This document shows positions 53,702-63,700 of a DNA stretch of 64,000 bases, piece by piece. The position numbers were made by a program, and so were the translations under genes. The notes below the pieces were generated by a model. It was not told the DNA's origin and did no database searches. It saw nothing but the letters and a program-made list of their open reading frames with translations. How positions within the stretch are numbered: the first letter of the stretch is position 1; every line of letters begins with the position of its first letter. Source of the stretch: Oceanihabitans sp. 2_MG-2023 (lineage in GTDB: Bacteria > Bacteroidota > Bacteroidia > Flavobacteriales > Flavobacteriaceae); NCBI RefSeq assembly GCF_030547245.1, contig NZ_JAUOQT010000002.1, forward strand, positions 579,236 through 643,235, written 5' to 3'.

Positions 53702-54052
53702 ATGCAAAAAAAATGCCCAGAATGTGGCGATAAAATTGTTGGCAGAATAGATAAGAAATTTTGTAGTGATGCTTGCAGAAATGCTTATAACAACAAGGTA
53801 AATAAGGATAGTAAAAATTTAATTCGCAATACGAATAATAGACTTCGTAAAAATTATAGAATTTTAGAAGTGCTCAATCCAGAACAAAAAACAAAAACAT
53901 CTAGAGCAAAACTGATAGAAAAAGGTTTCGATTTTAATTACTTTACAAGTATATACACCACAAAAGCAGGAACCATATATTACTTTGTGTACGATCAAGG
54001 TTATTTACCTTTAGAGGGCGATTATTATGCGTTAGTGAAACGAGAGAGTTAA
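53702..54052 (+). CDS. Small zinc-ribbon protein
   Basis: A 116-residue protein with an N-terminal four-cysteine zinc ribbon ('KKCPECGDKIVGRIDKKFCSDACRNAYNNK', Cys at about 4, 7, 20 and 24), a basic middle and a C-terminal 'FDFNYFTSIYTTKAGTIYYFVYDQGYLPLEGDYYALVKR'. It resembles the DUF2116-type zinc-ribbon proteins conserved in Bacteroidota. Nucleic-acid binding is plausible because of the basic central part but not shown. It is 2 bp after the acetyltransferase and convergent with the CBS gene, with only 5 bp between. Confidence 0.8.
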   Translation: MQKKCPECGDKIVGRIDKKFCSDACRNAYNNKVNKDSKNLIRNTNNRLRKNYRILEVLNPEQKTKTSRAKLIEKGFDFNYFTSIYTTKAGTIYYFVYDQGYLPLEGDYYALVKRES

Positions 54053-54057
54053 AATAA

Positions 54058-54522
54058 TTACTTCCAACTCTGTCCTTTTAATTGTAATGCTGCTTTTAGT
54101 ATATCTTTTTGGCTAATTTGACCAATCAATTTTCCTTCTTCTACAATAGGGAAACGACGCCTTTTAGACTCTAAAAATTTATTAGCTGCATCAAACACAT
54201 TCATGTTTCCATCAATGGTTTCTACATTTTTAGCCATTCGCTTTTCTACATTATCTTGTGCCATTGGCATGTTATAATATCTGCTATCACTTACTTGCTT
54301 TAAACAATCTCCTTCACTAATTATACCTACCAATTCGTTGTTTTCATTAACAACTGGCCCACCAGAAATTTTATTTGTAATTAGCGTTTCTATAACTTCT
54401 TCTACAGACTGTTCGGGTCTAAAAGTAATTAAACTTCTAGTCATATAATCACTTACCTTTAATTGCGTTTGGTCTACAACTTGTTGTTGTTTCCTAGCTC
54501 CTTGAAAACTTTTTATTCCCAT
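54058..54522 (-). CDS. CBS-domain protein
   Basis: A 154-residue cytoplasmic protein made of two CBS motifs (about 22-80 'VSDYMTRSLITFRPEQSVEEVIETLITNKISGGPVVNENNELVGIISEGDCLKQ' and 95-150 'MAKNVETIDGNMNVFDAANKFLESKRRRFPIVEEGKLIGQISQKDILKAAL', described here by extent). Stand-alone CBS pairs sense adenine nucleotides and regulate partner enzymes. No partner is adjacent. It is divergent from the M28 peptidase gene with a 110-bp shared upstream region. Confidence 0.92.
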   Translation of the reverse strand: MGIKSFQGARKQQQVVDQTQLKVSDYMTRSLITFRPEQSVEEVIETLITNKISGGPVVNENNELVGIISEGDCLKQVSDSRYYNMPMAQDNVEKRMAKNVETIDGNMNVFDAANKFLESKRRRFPIVEEGKLIGQISQKDILKAALQLKGQSWK

Positions 54523-54632
54523 AATAATAGCGTTTAGTAAACTTAAATATACTGATTATAAATGATTTATCCTAAACAGAAACGGCTAATTATTATTTCC
54601 TATTTTTATACAAAATAAGACACCTTTTAGAT

Positions 54633-56936
54633 ATGTTTAAAAAACTTATTGCTTTACTCATTATATGTTTGGCTATATATTTTAGTTTCGATGCTTTATT
54701 ACCAAACAATATTTCTACTATAGATGCTCCCGAGACATCGTTTTCTACCCAACGTGCTTTAATACCACTAAAAGAAATATCTAAAGAACCACATTTTCTA
54801 GGGAATAAAAACCATCAAAAAATTAGAAATTATATTGTAAACGAATTAGAAAAGCTAGGTTTAGAAACTCAAATTCAAGAAGACTATTCTATGAGTCAAT
54901 GGGGTAACCTATCGAAACCTAAAAATATAGTAACTAGAATAAAAGGAAATGATAATAGTAAAGCTTTACTCCTACTTTCGCATTATGATAGCAATCCGCA
55001 TTCCTCTCCTGGAGCTAGTGATGCAGGATCTGGAGTAGTAACAATTTTAGAAGGGATTCGTGCTTTTTTAGCAGAAAATAAAACACCAAAAAATGATATT
55101 ATTATTCTAATTTCTGATGGTGAAGAACTTGGTTTAAATGGCGCTGATATTTTTGTAAATAAACATCCTTGGGCTAAAGATGTAGGACTTGTTTTAAATT
55201 TTGAAGCTCGTGGTTCTGGTGGACCAAGTTATATGCTTATTGAAACCAATCAAGGAAATGCCAACTTAATGAAAGAGTTTGTAAAAGCTAACCCCCAATA
55301 CCCTGTGGCAAACTCTCTTGCATATAGTATTTATAAAATGTTGCCTAATGATACAGACTTAACTCGATTTAGAGCAGACAAAAATATTGATGGTTTCAAT
55401 TTTGCTTTTATTGATGACCATTTTGATTATCACACCGCACTAGATACCTACGAACGTTTAGACAGAAACACACTTGAACACCAAGGCACTTACCTTATGC
55501 CTTTACTCCATCATTTTAGTAATGCAAATCTTAATAATGTAAAAAGCAACGAAGATTATATCTATTTTAATGTTCCTCTATTTAAGACGGTTATTTATCC
55601 TTTTTCATGGATTTGGCCTATGCTAGTTATTGCTGTTATTGTATTTATAGCTTTAGTTTTCTACGGATTTAAACAAAAAGCATTAAACCATAAAGATATC
55701 GTTAAAGGGTTTATACCTTTTTTTACAAGTCTTGTGTTTGGCGGTATAATTACTTTTTTAGGTTGGGAAATCTTAAAATTTTTATATCCTAATTACCAAG
55801 AAATGCTTCATGGTTTCACTTATAATGGTCACACTTACATTGCTGCATTTACCTGCTTAACTGTAGCCATCTGCTTTTATAGTTATCATTTATTTAAAGC
55901 TTCAGAAAAACCTGTGAATTTATTAATTGCTCCATTATTTTTCTGGTTACTTATTTGTGTAATTGTAGCATTAAAACTAGAAGGAGCTAGCTTTTTTATT
56001 ATTCCTGTATACTTTGGCTTATGTAGCTTATTTTTAATGATAAGACAGCAAAAGCCTAGTCTCATCCTTTTAGCTATTTTAGCTATTCCGGTATTGTTTA
56101 TTATATCGCCTCTGGTAAAAATGTTTCCGGTTGGTTTAGGCTTGAAAATCTTGTTTGTTTCTTCCATATTTGTGGTCCTAATTTTTGGATTACTGGTTAC
56201 TATATTCGGTTTTTTAAAACATAAAAAACGTTGGTCGTATTTGTTTTTATGCTTCGGAATTATATTTCTTATCCAAGCACATTTCAATTCTAAATTCACA
56301 AAAGAAACTCCTAAACCAAACAGTCTTTTATATGTTTTAGACACTAATGAAAATACTGCTGTTTGGGCAACGTATGATGATATGCTAGATACTTGGACAG
56401 AACATTATTTAACAGATAATCCAGATCCAGCTACTACTCTTTCAAAAAACACCATTGGTAGTAAATACAAATCCAGTTTTACATTTACCAAAAATGCTGC
56501 TGTAAAAAACATTACGAAACCAAAAATTGAAATTTCTAACGACACCATAATTAATGGCGAAAGACAAATTGCAATTTGCATAACATCGCAACGAAATGCT
56601 GCCCGCTTTGAGGTGTTTTCAGATACTACAAATGTTTTTAATGCTTTTTTAATAAATGGTATATCGGCCCAAAAAGACAAAGTTTCGAATAAAGCTTTTC
56701 AAGAAAGAGAAAACAATCGATTGTTTAGTTATTACGTTGCAGACAATGAACCTTTAGATATGATTTTAAGCGTTCCTGTTTCGCAAAAAACAACATTCAC
56801 AATCTATGAGGCTACTTATGATTTATTAACTAACCAAGCTCTTAATATTCTTCCAAGAGAAGAAAATATGATACCTAAACCATTTGTTCTAAATGATGCA
56901 GTCGTAACTAAAACAACTATTACGTTAAATAATTAG
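54633..56936 (+). CDS. Membrane-anchored M28 family metallopeptidase
   Basis: A 767-residue aminopeptidase-like protein. One N-terminal membrane anchor, then an M28 domain (about 35-300) on the outer face with 'LLLLSHYDSNPHSSPGASDAGSGVV' (His117, Asp130), 'LISDGEELGLNGADIF' (E164/E165) and 'DDHFDYHTALDTYERLD' (final His ligand). Seven or eight hydrophobic segments follow between about 320 and 560, and a soluble C-terminal domain (about 570-767). This layout matches the ER-type/vacuolar M28 proteins common in Bacteroidota. It probably trims peptides in the periplasm. It stands alone, flanked by CBS and TPR genes. Confidence 0.9.
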   Translation: MFKKLIALLIICLAIYFSFDALLPNNISTIDAPETSFSTQRALIPLKEISKEPHFLGNKNHQKIRNYIVNELEKLGLETQIQEDYSMSQWGNLSKPKNIVTRIKGNDNSKALLLLSHYDSNPHSSPGASDAGSGVVTILEGIRAFLAENKTPKNDIIILISDGEELGLNGADIFVNKHPWAKDVGLVLNFEARGSGGPSYMLIETNQGNANLMKEFVKANPQYPVANSLAYSIYKMLPNDTDLTRFRADKNIDGFNFAFIDDHFDYHTALDTYERLDRNTLEHQGTYLMPLLHHFSNANLNNVKSNEDYIYFNVPLFKTVIYPFSWIWPMLVIAVIVFIALVFYGFKQKALNHKDIVKGFIPFFTSLVFGGIITFLGWEILKFLYPNYQEMLHGFTYNGHTYIAAFTCLTVAICFYSYHLFKASEKPVNLLIAPLFFWLLICVIVALKLEGASFFIIPVYFGLCSLFLMIRQQKPSLILLAILAIPVLFIISPLVKMFPVGLGLKILFVSSIFVVLIFGLLVTIFGFLKHKKRWSYLFLCFGIIFLIQAHFNSKFTKETPKPNSLLYVLDTNENTAVWATYDDMLDTWTEHYLTDNPDPATTLSKNTIGSKYKSSFTFTKNAAVKNITKPKIEISNDTIINGERQIAICITSQRNAARFEVFSDTTNVFNAFLINGISAQKDKVSNKAFQERENNRLFSYYVADNEPLDMILSVPVSQKTTFTIYEATYDLLTNQALNILPREENMIPKPFVLNDAVVTKTTITLNN

Positions 56937-56998
56937 CATAGTTTTAAGAGTATAACTGTATAATTTATTTAGTTTTAGCCTCAGAAAAAACAAAACCA

Positions 56999-57697
56999 AT
57001 GAAAAAATTACTTTTTATCGCATTTTTATCTGCAAGCTATTCTTTAAGTGCACAGAATAATTCCGAATTAAAAAAACACTACGAAGCATATTACGAACAA
57101 ATGAAATTGCAAGGTGATGTGCAAGGTGTTATTAATGGTTTAACGCATTTAAACATAATAGATCCATCTACTGCTAGAAATGACACTTTAGCTTATATAT
57201 ACATGAGTGAAAACAAATACATGCAAGCTTTAAATACCATTGGTGTAGATTTTGTTCCTTCAGATTCGGATATGGCTTTAGAAGTAAAAGCTATTTCTTT
57301 AAAATCTATCAGCCAGCCAGAGCTTGCTATACAACATTTTAATGAAATGTTTAAACGTACTCCAAATGTAAATATAGCATACGAATTAGCAGAACTTAAT
57401 TTATCTACTCAAAAATTTGCTGAAGCAAACAAGCATATAACCTATGGAATAACAAATGCTACTAGCGAAATGCAACATGCATATTATGAAACAAAAACAC
57501 CTTACCAAGTTTCTTTAAAAGCTGCTTTTTTATATTTAAAAGCAATGCTAAAATTTAATGAAAATAAGGCTACAAATTTAGATGCTGCTGTTACTATTTT
57601 AGAGGAAGCTATTGCTTTAAATCCTAATTTCAATTTAGCATTAATAAGTAAAAATGCTTTACTAGCTCAAAAAACACAAAACGATAAGAAGAATTAA
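56999..57697 (+). CDS. TPR-like exported protein
   Basis: A 232-residue protein with a signal peptide ending 'SYSLSAQ' and helical repeats of TPR type ('YIYMSENKYMQALNTIGVDFVP', 'LKSISQPELAIQHFNEMFKRTPNVNIAYELAELNLS', 'ILEEAIALNPNFNLALISKNALL'). It is probably periplasmic and involved in protein-protein contact; no specific family is recognisable. It is 62 bp after the M28 gene and ends at a strong bidirectional terminator. Confidence 0.75.
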   Translation: MKKLLFIAFLSASYSLSAQNNSELKKHYEAYYEQMKLQGDVQGVINGLTHLNIIDPSTARNDTLAYIYMSENKYMQALNTIGVDFVPSDSDMALEVKAISLKSISQPELAIQHFNEMFKRTPNVNIAYELAELNLSTQKFAEANKHITYGITNATSEMQHAYYETKTPYQVSLKAAFLYLKAMLKFNENKATNLDAAVTILEEAIALNPNFNLALISKNALLAQKTQNDKKN

Positions 57698-57707
57698 TTT
57701 TAGTTAT

Positions 57708-57743
57708 AAAAAAAAGGCAACTCATAGAGTTGCCTTTTTTTTT
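57708..57743. terminator. Strong bidirectional terminator
   Basis: A 16-bp perfect stem (57708-57723 with 57727-57742: A8 then GGCAACTC, ATA loop, GAGTTGCC then T9) sits between convergent genes ending at 57697 and 57755, with T-runs on both strands. Confidence 0.92.
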
Positions 57744-57754
57744 GTTTTAAGTTT

Positions 57755-59686
57755 TTACTTTACAATAATAAACTCACTACGTCTATTTAATTGATGTTCT
57801 GACTCGCTACATGGAACACCATCTTTACATCTATTTCGTAATTGTGTTTCTCCATAACCTTGACCTGTTAATCTAGCCCTATTTATTCCTCCAACATTAA
57901 CAAGATAATCTATTGTAGAAATCGCTCTCCTGTTAGATAAATCAATATTATACTCACTAGTATTACGACTATCTGTATGAGATCTTACGTCTATATTTAC
58001 ATTGGAATATACATTCATAAAATCAATAATTTTACGTAATTCTACTTCTGCATCTTGTCTAATAAAGTCTTTATCTAAATCAAAATAGATAATATTAATT
58101 CCTAATAAAGGAGCAATATCTGTTCCTAAAGGTAAAGGAGGCGTATACTCTTCTTTTTTCAAGAACAAAGTACGTTCTACAAGACCTGTTTTATTTGGAG
58201 TATTAAATACTTTTTCAGCAGGACTATAAGTTTCTTTTTGTGCTCTAACAGAATACGATGTAGAACAATCTAAAGTGAATTTAAAACTACCGTCTGCTCT
58301 AGATGTCATTTCATCAATAACTTCATTTTTGTCATTTAACAACGTTACTTCTGCATATGCTAAAGGAGCATCTGTTACTTTATTTAATACAACACCTTCA
58401 ATTGCCTGTTGGCATTTAGTAATTAACGGTTGTATACTTTTAAAAGAATAAATATCATCATCTCCTTTTCCTCCATCTCTATTAGAAGCAAAATAACCAG
58501 AACCTGTTCTACTATTGATAATGAATGTAAAGTCATCAAATGGTCCATTAACGGGTTTACCAAGATTAAAAACATCTCCAAAAGAATCTGTACTGATTTC
58601 TGAAACAAAAACATCTAATCCACCTAATCCAACATGTCCATCGGAAGCAAAATATAATTTATTGTCTTTACTAACAAAAGGAAATGTTTCTCTTCCTTCG
58701 GTATTAATACCATCTCCTAAACTGGTAATAGTACCAAAACCTGTTTCTAAGATTGGAACTTGATATAAATCAGAAAGTCCTTTCGTTCCTGGCATATCAC
58801 TAGCAAAATAAAGTGTTTTTTCATCCACACTTAAAGCTGGATGAGCAGTAGAGTATTCATCACTATTAAAAGGCAATTCTTTTACAGTCCATTCATTAGA
58901 TTCTTCTGTACGTTTTGCGCTATAAAGTTTTAAGCGATTAACCCCTTCTTTATCGTTTTTATAATCTTTATCTGTAAAGTTATTTCTAGTAAAATACATC
59001 GTTAAACCATCTTTGGTATATACCGCTGTAGATTCGTGATAAATCGTATTAATCTCGTTACTTAATTTAGTAATACCGTTTTCATTATTTAAAGAATATA
59101 AATCTAAAAATGGTTGTTCATTCCAATCATGGACCATTTTTGTAACTCCTCTATTATTTCTATTAGAAGCAAAAGTAACATTACCGATATTAAATGCAGG
59201 AGCAAAATCTGAAAGTTTAGAGTTAAAATCCACTTTAATTAATTCAAATCGACCAGATTGTAATTCTATTTCTTCTAAATAATTTCTTTCATTAACAAAT
59301 AAATTTGCTCTATAATCTTCTCCTTTTGCTTCATAAAAAGCTTCCATTACTTTATCTGAAGCAACATACTGTTCTAAACTTTTAAGAGATAAAGCGTATC
59401 TATGAATATATTCTGGATCTAAATCATCTGTAGATTCAAAAACTTGTGCATACCATTTAACAGCATTTATATAATCTGCATTAAAGTAATAAGAGTCTCC
59501 TAATTTTTTAAGTAGTTCTAGCGATTGAAAACCATCACTATTTGCTTTTAGATAATTATTTCTTGCATCAACATAAGCAAATTCTTCATAATCTTTATTG
59601 GCTTTTTTAATCACTTTTTCTTGGGCAAACAATATGCTTGAAGAAAAAAACAAAGTAAGAATTAATATATTATATACGTTTTTCAT
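57755..59686 (-). CDS. OmpA-family protein with TPR, PD40 and carboxypeptidase-like domains
   Basis: A 643-residue envelope protein. I place the start at 59686 (signal peptide 'MKNVYNILILTLFFSSSILFAQ'); a start at 59755 would overlap the upstream PorP/SprF gene and put 23 residues before the signal. Domains in order: TPR-like helices (about 25-130), PD40/WD40-like beta-propeller (about 165-410: 'APAFNIGNVTFASNRNN', 'HPALSVDEKTLYFASDMPG', 'GGKGDDDIYSF'), carboxypeptidase-regulatory-like (about 425-505), and OmpA peptidoglycan-binding (about 520-643: 'VDVRSHTDSRN'-type 'IDVRSHTDSRNTSEYN', 'LTGQGYGETQLRNRC'). This layout occurs beside PorP/SprF in T9SS gene sets and resembles PorE-like anchors. 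It lies 19 bp downstream of PorP/SprF. Confidence 0.92.
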   Translation of the reverse strand: MKNVYNILILTLFFSSSILFAQEKVIKKANKDYEEFAYVDARNNYLKANSDGFQSLELLKKLGDSYYFNADYINAVKWYAQVFESTDDLDPEYIHRYALSLKSLEQYVASDKVMEAFYEAKGEDYRANLFVNERNYLEEIELQSGRFELIKVDFNSKLSDFAPAFNIGNVTFASNRNNRGVTKMVHDWNEQPFLDLYSLNNENGITKLSNEINTIYHESTAVYTKDGLTMYFTRNNFTDKDYKNDKEGVNRLKLYSAKRTEESNEWTVKELPFNSDEYSTAHPALSVDEKTLYFASDMPGTKGLSDLYQVPILETGFGTITSLGDGINTEGRETFPFVSKDNKLYFASDGHVGLGGLDVFVSEISTDSFGDVFNLGKPVNGPFDDFTFIINSRTGSGYFASNRDGGKGDDDIYSFKSIQPLITKCQQAIEGVVLNKVTDAPLAYAEVTLLNDKNEVIDEMTSRADGSFKFTLDCSTSYSVRAQKETYSPAEKVFNTPNKTGLVERTLFLKKEEYTPPLPLGTDIAPLLGINIIYFDLDKDFIRQDAEVELRKIIDFMNVYSNVNIDVRSHTDSRNTSEYNIDLSNRRAISTIDYLVNVGGINRARLTGQGYGETQLRNRCKDGVPCSESEHQLNRRSEFIIVK

Positions 59687-59705
59687 AATAGTACTAGTTA
59701 ATTTA

Positions 59706-60650
59706 TTAGAAGAATCTTGGAGATACCATGGAGTCTTTTCTTTTAAACAATTCATATCTTAAAAACACCTCATAAGAGCCATCATTATATTGCTGTATTT
59801 CTGTTGTTTCTCTATCATAAGCAAAACCAAGCATTAACCTGTCTGATATCTGAAAACCTACCATAGCACTTAAAGCAGCACTCCATCTGTAAGCTGCTCC
59901 TACTGTAAATTTATCCATTATTAAAAAATTAGCTGATAAATCTACTTGTAATGGAGCTCCATCAACTAACTTAACCAAACCGGAAGGTTTAAACTTTAAG
60001 TCTTCATTAATATCAAAAACATAACCTGTCATCAAATAAAAATTAACACGTTCTTTTGCTGTTGAAAATGAATTTGTATTTGCTGAATTTTCATCAAAAT
60101 GTTTTGTTTCTAACATGTTAGGTACACTTAACCCTAAATAAAATTTATCTGTATAATAGTAAGCTCCTATACCAAACTGAGGTGAGAATTTATTATCTAT
60201 ATTAATTTCGGCTTCCGAATCTCCAGTATTAAATGCACCCGTATTTAACCTATTCGTATCAATAGTTAAAAAATGCCCTCCAGCTTTTAAACCAAGAGCT
60301 AGTTTAGAATTATTTGAAAAATCTAAAGTGTAACTAAAATCTATATCTATATAGGTTTCATTTGTAATAAAAATTTGATCATTAGTAATATTAACACCTA
60401 ATCCCATTTTTTTACCAATTGGTGAATGCACAGAACCTGTAAAAGATTCTGGTGCTCCATCTAAACCAACCCATTGCGTTCTGTATAAGCCCACAAAACT
60501 AAGTACGTCTCTTGATCCTGCATAAGCTGGATTAATACTTAGAGTATTATACATATACTGCGTGTACTGTGCATCTTGTTGAGCGTACGTTTTATTAAAA
60601 CCTACTCCAAATACTATTAGGGTAAAAATAACAATGCAATAATTTTTCAT
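59706..60650 (-). CDS. PorP/SprF-family T9SS outer-membrane protein
   Basis: A 314-residue outer-membrane beta-barrel with signal peptide ('GVGFNKTYAQ') and the family's typical start 'QDAQYTQYMYNTLSINPAYAGSRDVLSFVGLYRTQWVGLDGAP'. Further motifs are 'SPIGKKMGLGVNITND' and a C-terminal 'LMLGFAYDRETTEI'. PorP/SprF proteins support secretion or surface attachment of T9SS type-B adhesins such as SprB. The gene follows such an adhesin on the same strand and precedes an OmpA protein, a common three-gene module. A stem-loop of 26 bp span lies in the 50-bp gap to the adhesin gene. Confidence 0.95.
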   Translation of the reverse strand: MKNYCIVIFTLIVFGVGFNKTYAQQDAQYTQYMYNTLSINPAYAGSRDVLSFVGLYRTQWVGLDGAPESFTGSVHSPIGKKMGLGVNITNDQIFITNETYIDIDFSYTLDFSNNSKLALGLKAGGHFLTIDTNRLNTGAFNTGDSEAEINIDNKFSPQFGIGAYYYTDKFYLGLSVPNMLETKHFDENSANTNSFSTAKERVNFYLMTGYVFDINEDLKFKPSGLVKLVDGAPLQVDLSANFLIMDKFTVGAAYRWSAALSAMVGFQISDRLMLGFAYDRETTEIQQYNDGSYEVFLRYELFKRKDSMVSPRFF

Positions 60651-60666
60651 TTGATAATTGTATTTA

Positions 60667-60692
60667 ACCTAGCGAACGAAAATTCGCTAGGT
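60667..60692. other. Stem-loop between adhesin and PorP/SprF genes
   Basis: ACCTAGCGAA (60667-60676) pairs perfectly with TTCGCTAGGT (60683-60692). The T-run lies on the + strand side, so for the minus-strand transcript it is an A-run before the stem, not a terminator tail. It may rather be a processing or stability element that lets downstream PorP/SprF be expressed separately from the very long adhesin mRNA. Confidence 0.6.
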
Positions 60693-60700
60693 GTTTTTTT

Positions 60701-63700
60701 TTATTTTCTATTGATATATAATGGACCTGCTTTCTTAACAGTCTTTCCTTGGTTGTTAACATAAGTAAGTACATAATAATAAGTACCTACAGGAAGTTTA
60801 TCTCCTTTACTTATAGTTACTCTACCATCTGAAACTCCTCTAAAGAAATTATCTCCTTGACCATAACCTTCGGTTTCATAAACTTTAACTCCCCAACGGT
60901 TATAAATTTCTAATGTATTATTAGGGAAATTTTCAATTCCACTAATAACAAATACATCATTTAATCCATTTTCATTTGGAGTCATTATATCAAAGATGTT
61001 AATACCGTCTTCTGCGTCTGGATCCCCATTATTACATTCTGCATAATCTGGAATTCCATTAGCATTATTATCAGCTAATTCCGAACCATTAGCAAATCCA
61101 TCTCCATCACCATCACAGTCACAATCTGCTAATAACCAGTTTTCACTTACAGTTGTAATATCTTGACTATTGAAATCAAAATCACAAGCGTCTGTAGGAT
61201 CTGTTCCATCTATAACTTCATCGCCATTAGTAACACCATCTCCATCACAGTCTGTAGAATTCCATACATCAGAAGGTATTAGAGTCTGACTAGTAAAAAT
61301 ATAATCACAGTTATCAAAAGGATTAGAACCATCTAATACTTCATCACCGTTGGTTACACCATCACCATCACAATCTGTAGAATTCCATCTTGGAGAAGGT
61401 TGCAGTGTTTGACTAGATATTACTAAACTACATTGATCTAATGGATTAGTTCCGTCTAATACTTCATCTCCATTAGTAACACCATCTCCATCACAATCGT
61501 CATTATTCCATTCACTTGAAGGAGTTTCCGTTTGACTATCTAAAATAAAGTCACAAGAATCATTAGGATTAGTTCCATCTTCCACTTCAAGAATATTAAT
61601 AACACCATCTCCATCACAATCTAATTCATCCCAATTCATTGTAATTATTGTAATATCTTGACTACTTGGATCAAAATCACAAGGATCTAATGGATCTGTA
61701 TTATCCAATATTTCTTGTCCATTTATTACACCATCTCCATCACAATCAATAGCATTCCACTCAACTGTTGGTTCTGTTGTTTGGTTTCCGCTAATGAAAT
61801 CACAAGAATCCAATGGATCTGTACCATCTGTTACTTCTGTACCATTTGTTACACCATCGCCATCACAATCTGCATCCATCCACATTCCAGATGTTCCAGA
61901 TGTTTGACTGCTTACAATAAAGTCACATGGATCTGTTGGATCGGTTCCATCTAATACTTCGGTACCATTTGTTACGCCGTCTCCATCACAATCAGCATCT
62001 AACCAAGCTACACTAGGTGTAGTATCTTGATTAACAGCAATTAAATCACATGTATCTAATGGATCTGTACCGTCAATAACTTCCATTCCGTTTGTAACAC
62101 CATCTCCATCACAATCAAGTGTTTCCCATTCTGGTGTTTGTGGTACTGTTGTATTTTCTAGCATAAATTCACATGGATCTAGAGGGTTAGTTCCATCAAT
62201 AACTTCATCGCCATTAGTTACACCATCTCCATCACAATCAGCATTAATCCAAGTTGTGGTTGGTGTTGTATCCTGGCTCGTTACAATAAAATCACAAGGG
62301 TCTAAAACATCTGTATTATCTACTACTTCCGTTCCGTTTGTAACACCATCACCGTCACAATCAAGAGCATTCCATTCTGAAGTAACTATTGTTATGTCTT
62401 GACTTAAAATATTAAAATCACAAGGGTCTAATAAATCTGTATCATCTAATACTTCCATTCCATTAGTTACACCATCACCATCACAATCTAAAGCTTCCCA
62501 TTCTGGAGTAACAATAGTTATATCTTGACTGTTTAGTAAATAATTACATGGATCAAGAGGATCTGTTCCATCATTAATTTCCGTTCCATTTGAAACTCCA
62601 TCACCATCACAATCAGCGCCTAACCAAGCTGTGCTAGTAGTACTGATATCCTGAATAGAGGCATCATAATCACATGGATCTGTTGGGTCGGTATCATTTG
62701 GCCCTAAGATACCATCACCATCAGGGTCTACCTCGTTTCCATTGATTACGCCATCACCATCACAATCCGCTGTATACCAATCGCTAGTTGTATCGAGTAA
62801 ATCGACCATAGTAATATCTGCGTCCACACAAGGATCTAATGGGTCTGTATCTGTTCCATTAGGATTACCATCGCTATCACAATCTTCTAATAACCAATCT
62901 CCTGTTTGGGTTTCAGTTACATCTTCTGCGTTGTAATCGCATGGATCATTGATATCAGTTCCATTTGGTCCTGCTATACCATCCATATCTGGATCTATTT
63001 CTGTTCCATTGATTACTCCGTCTCCATCACAATCAGCTGTATACCAATCTGAAGTATTAACAGATAAATCTACATTGGCTAAATTTCCTCCTACACATGG
63101 ATCATATGGTTCAGTATCTAATCCATTTATTTGTCCATCACCATCACAATCTGCTGCTGCCCATACCTCATAGTTTGGATCACTTGGTTGTGGGTTTGTA
63201 GTAATGTCCATATCTCCTGCGCATGGATCGAATGGATCTGTATCAGTTCCATTTGGTTCCCCATCGCCATCACAATCTGCATCTTCCCATTCTGAAGTAA
63301 CAGTAGAAATATCTTGACTAGATTCTAAATAACTACATGTATCTAAAGGATCTGTTCCATCATTAATTTCTGTACCATTTGAAACACCATCGCCATCACA
63401 ATCTATTCCTAACCAAGCAGTACTTGTATTATTAATATCCTGAATAGAACCATCATAATCACATGGATCATTAGGGTCTGTATCATTAGGTCCAACAATA
63501 CCATCACCGTCAGGGTCCACCTCTGTACCATTGATTACGCCATCTCCATCACAATCCGCGGTGTACCAATCTGATGTTGTATCATTAAGATCGATCATAG
63601 TAATATCTGCATCAACACATGGATCTAAAGGATTAGAATCTGTTCCATTTGGATTTCCATCTCCATCACAATCTGCTGTTAACCAATCTCCACTTGGAGT

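Noticed and set aside
59687..59755. Upstream start for the OmpA/PD40 protein
   Set aside because: It overlaps the PorP/SprF gene and places 23 residues before a clear signal peptide starting at 59686.
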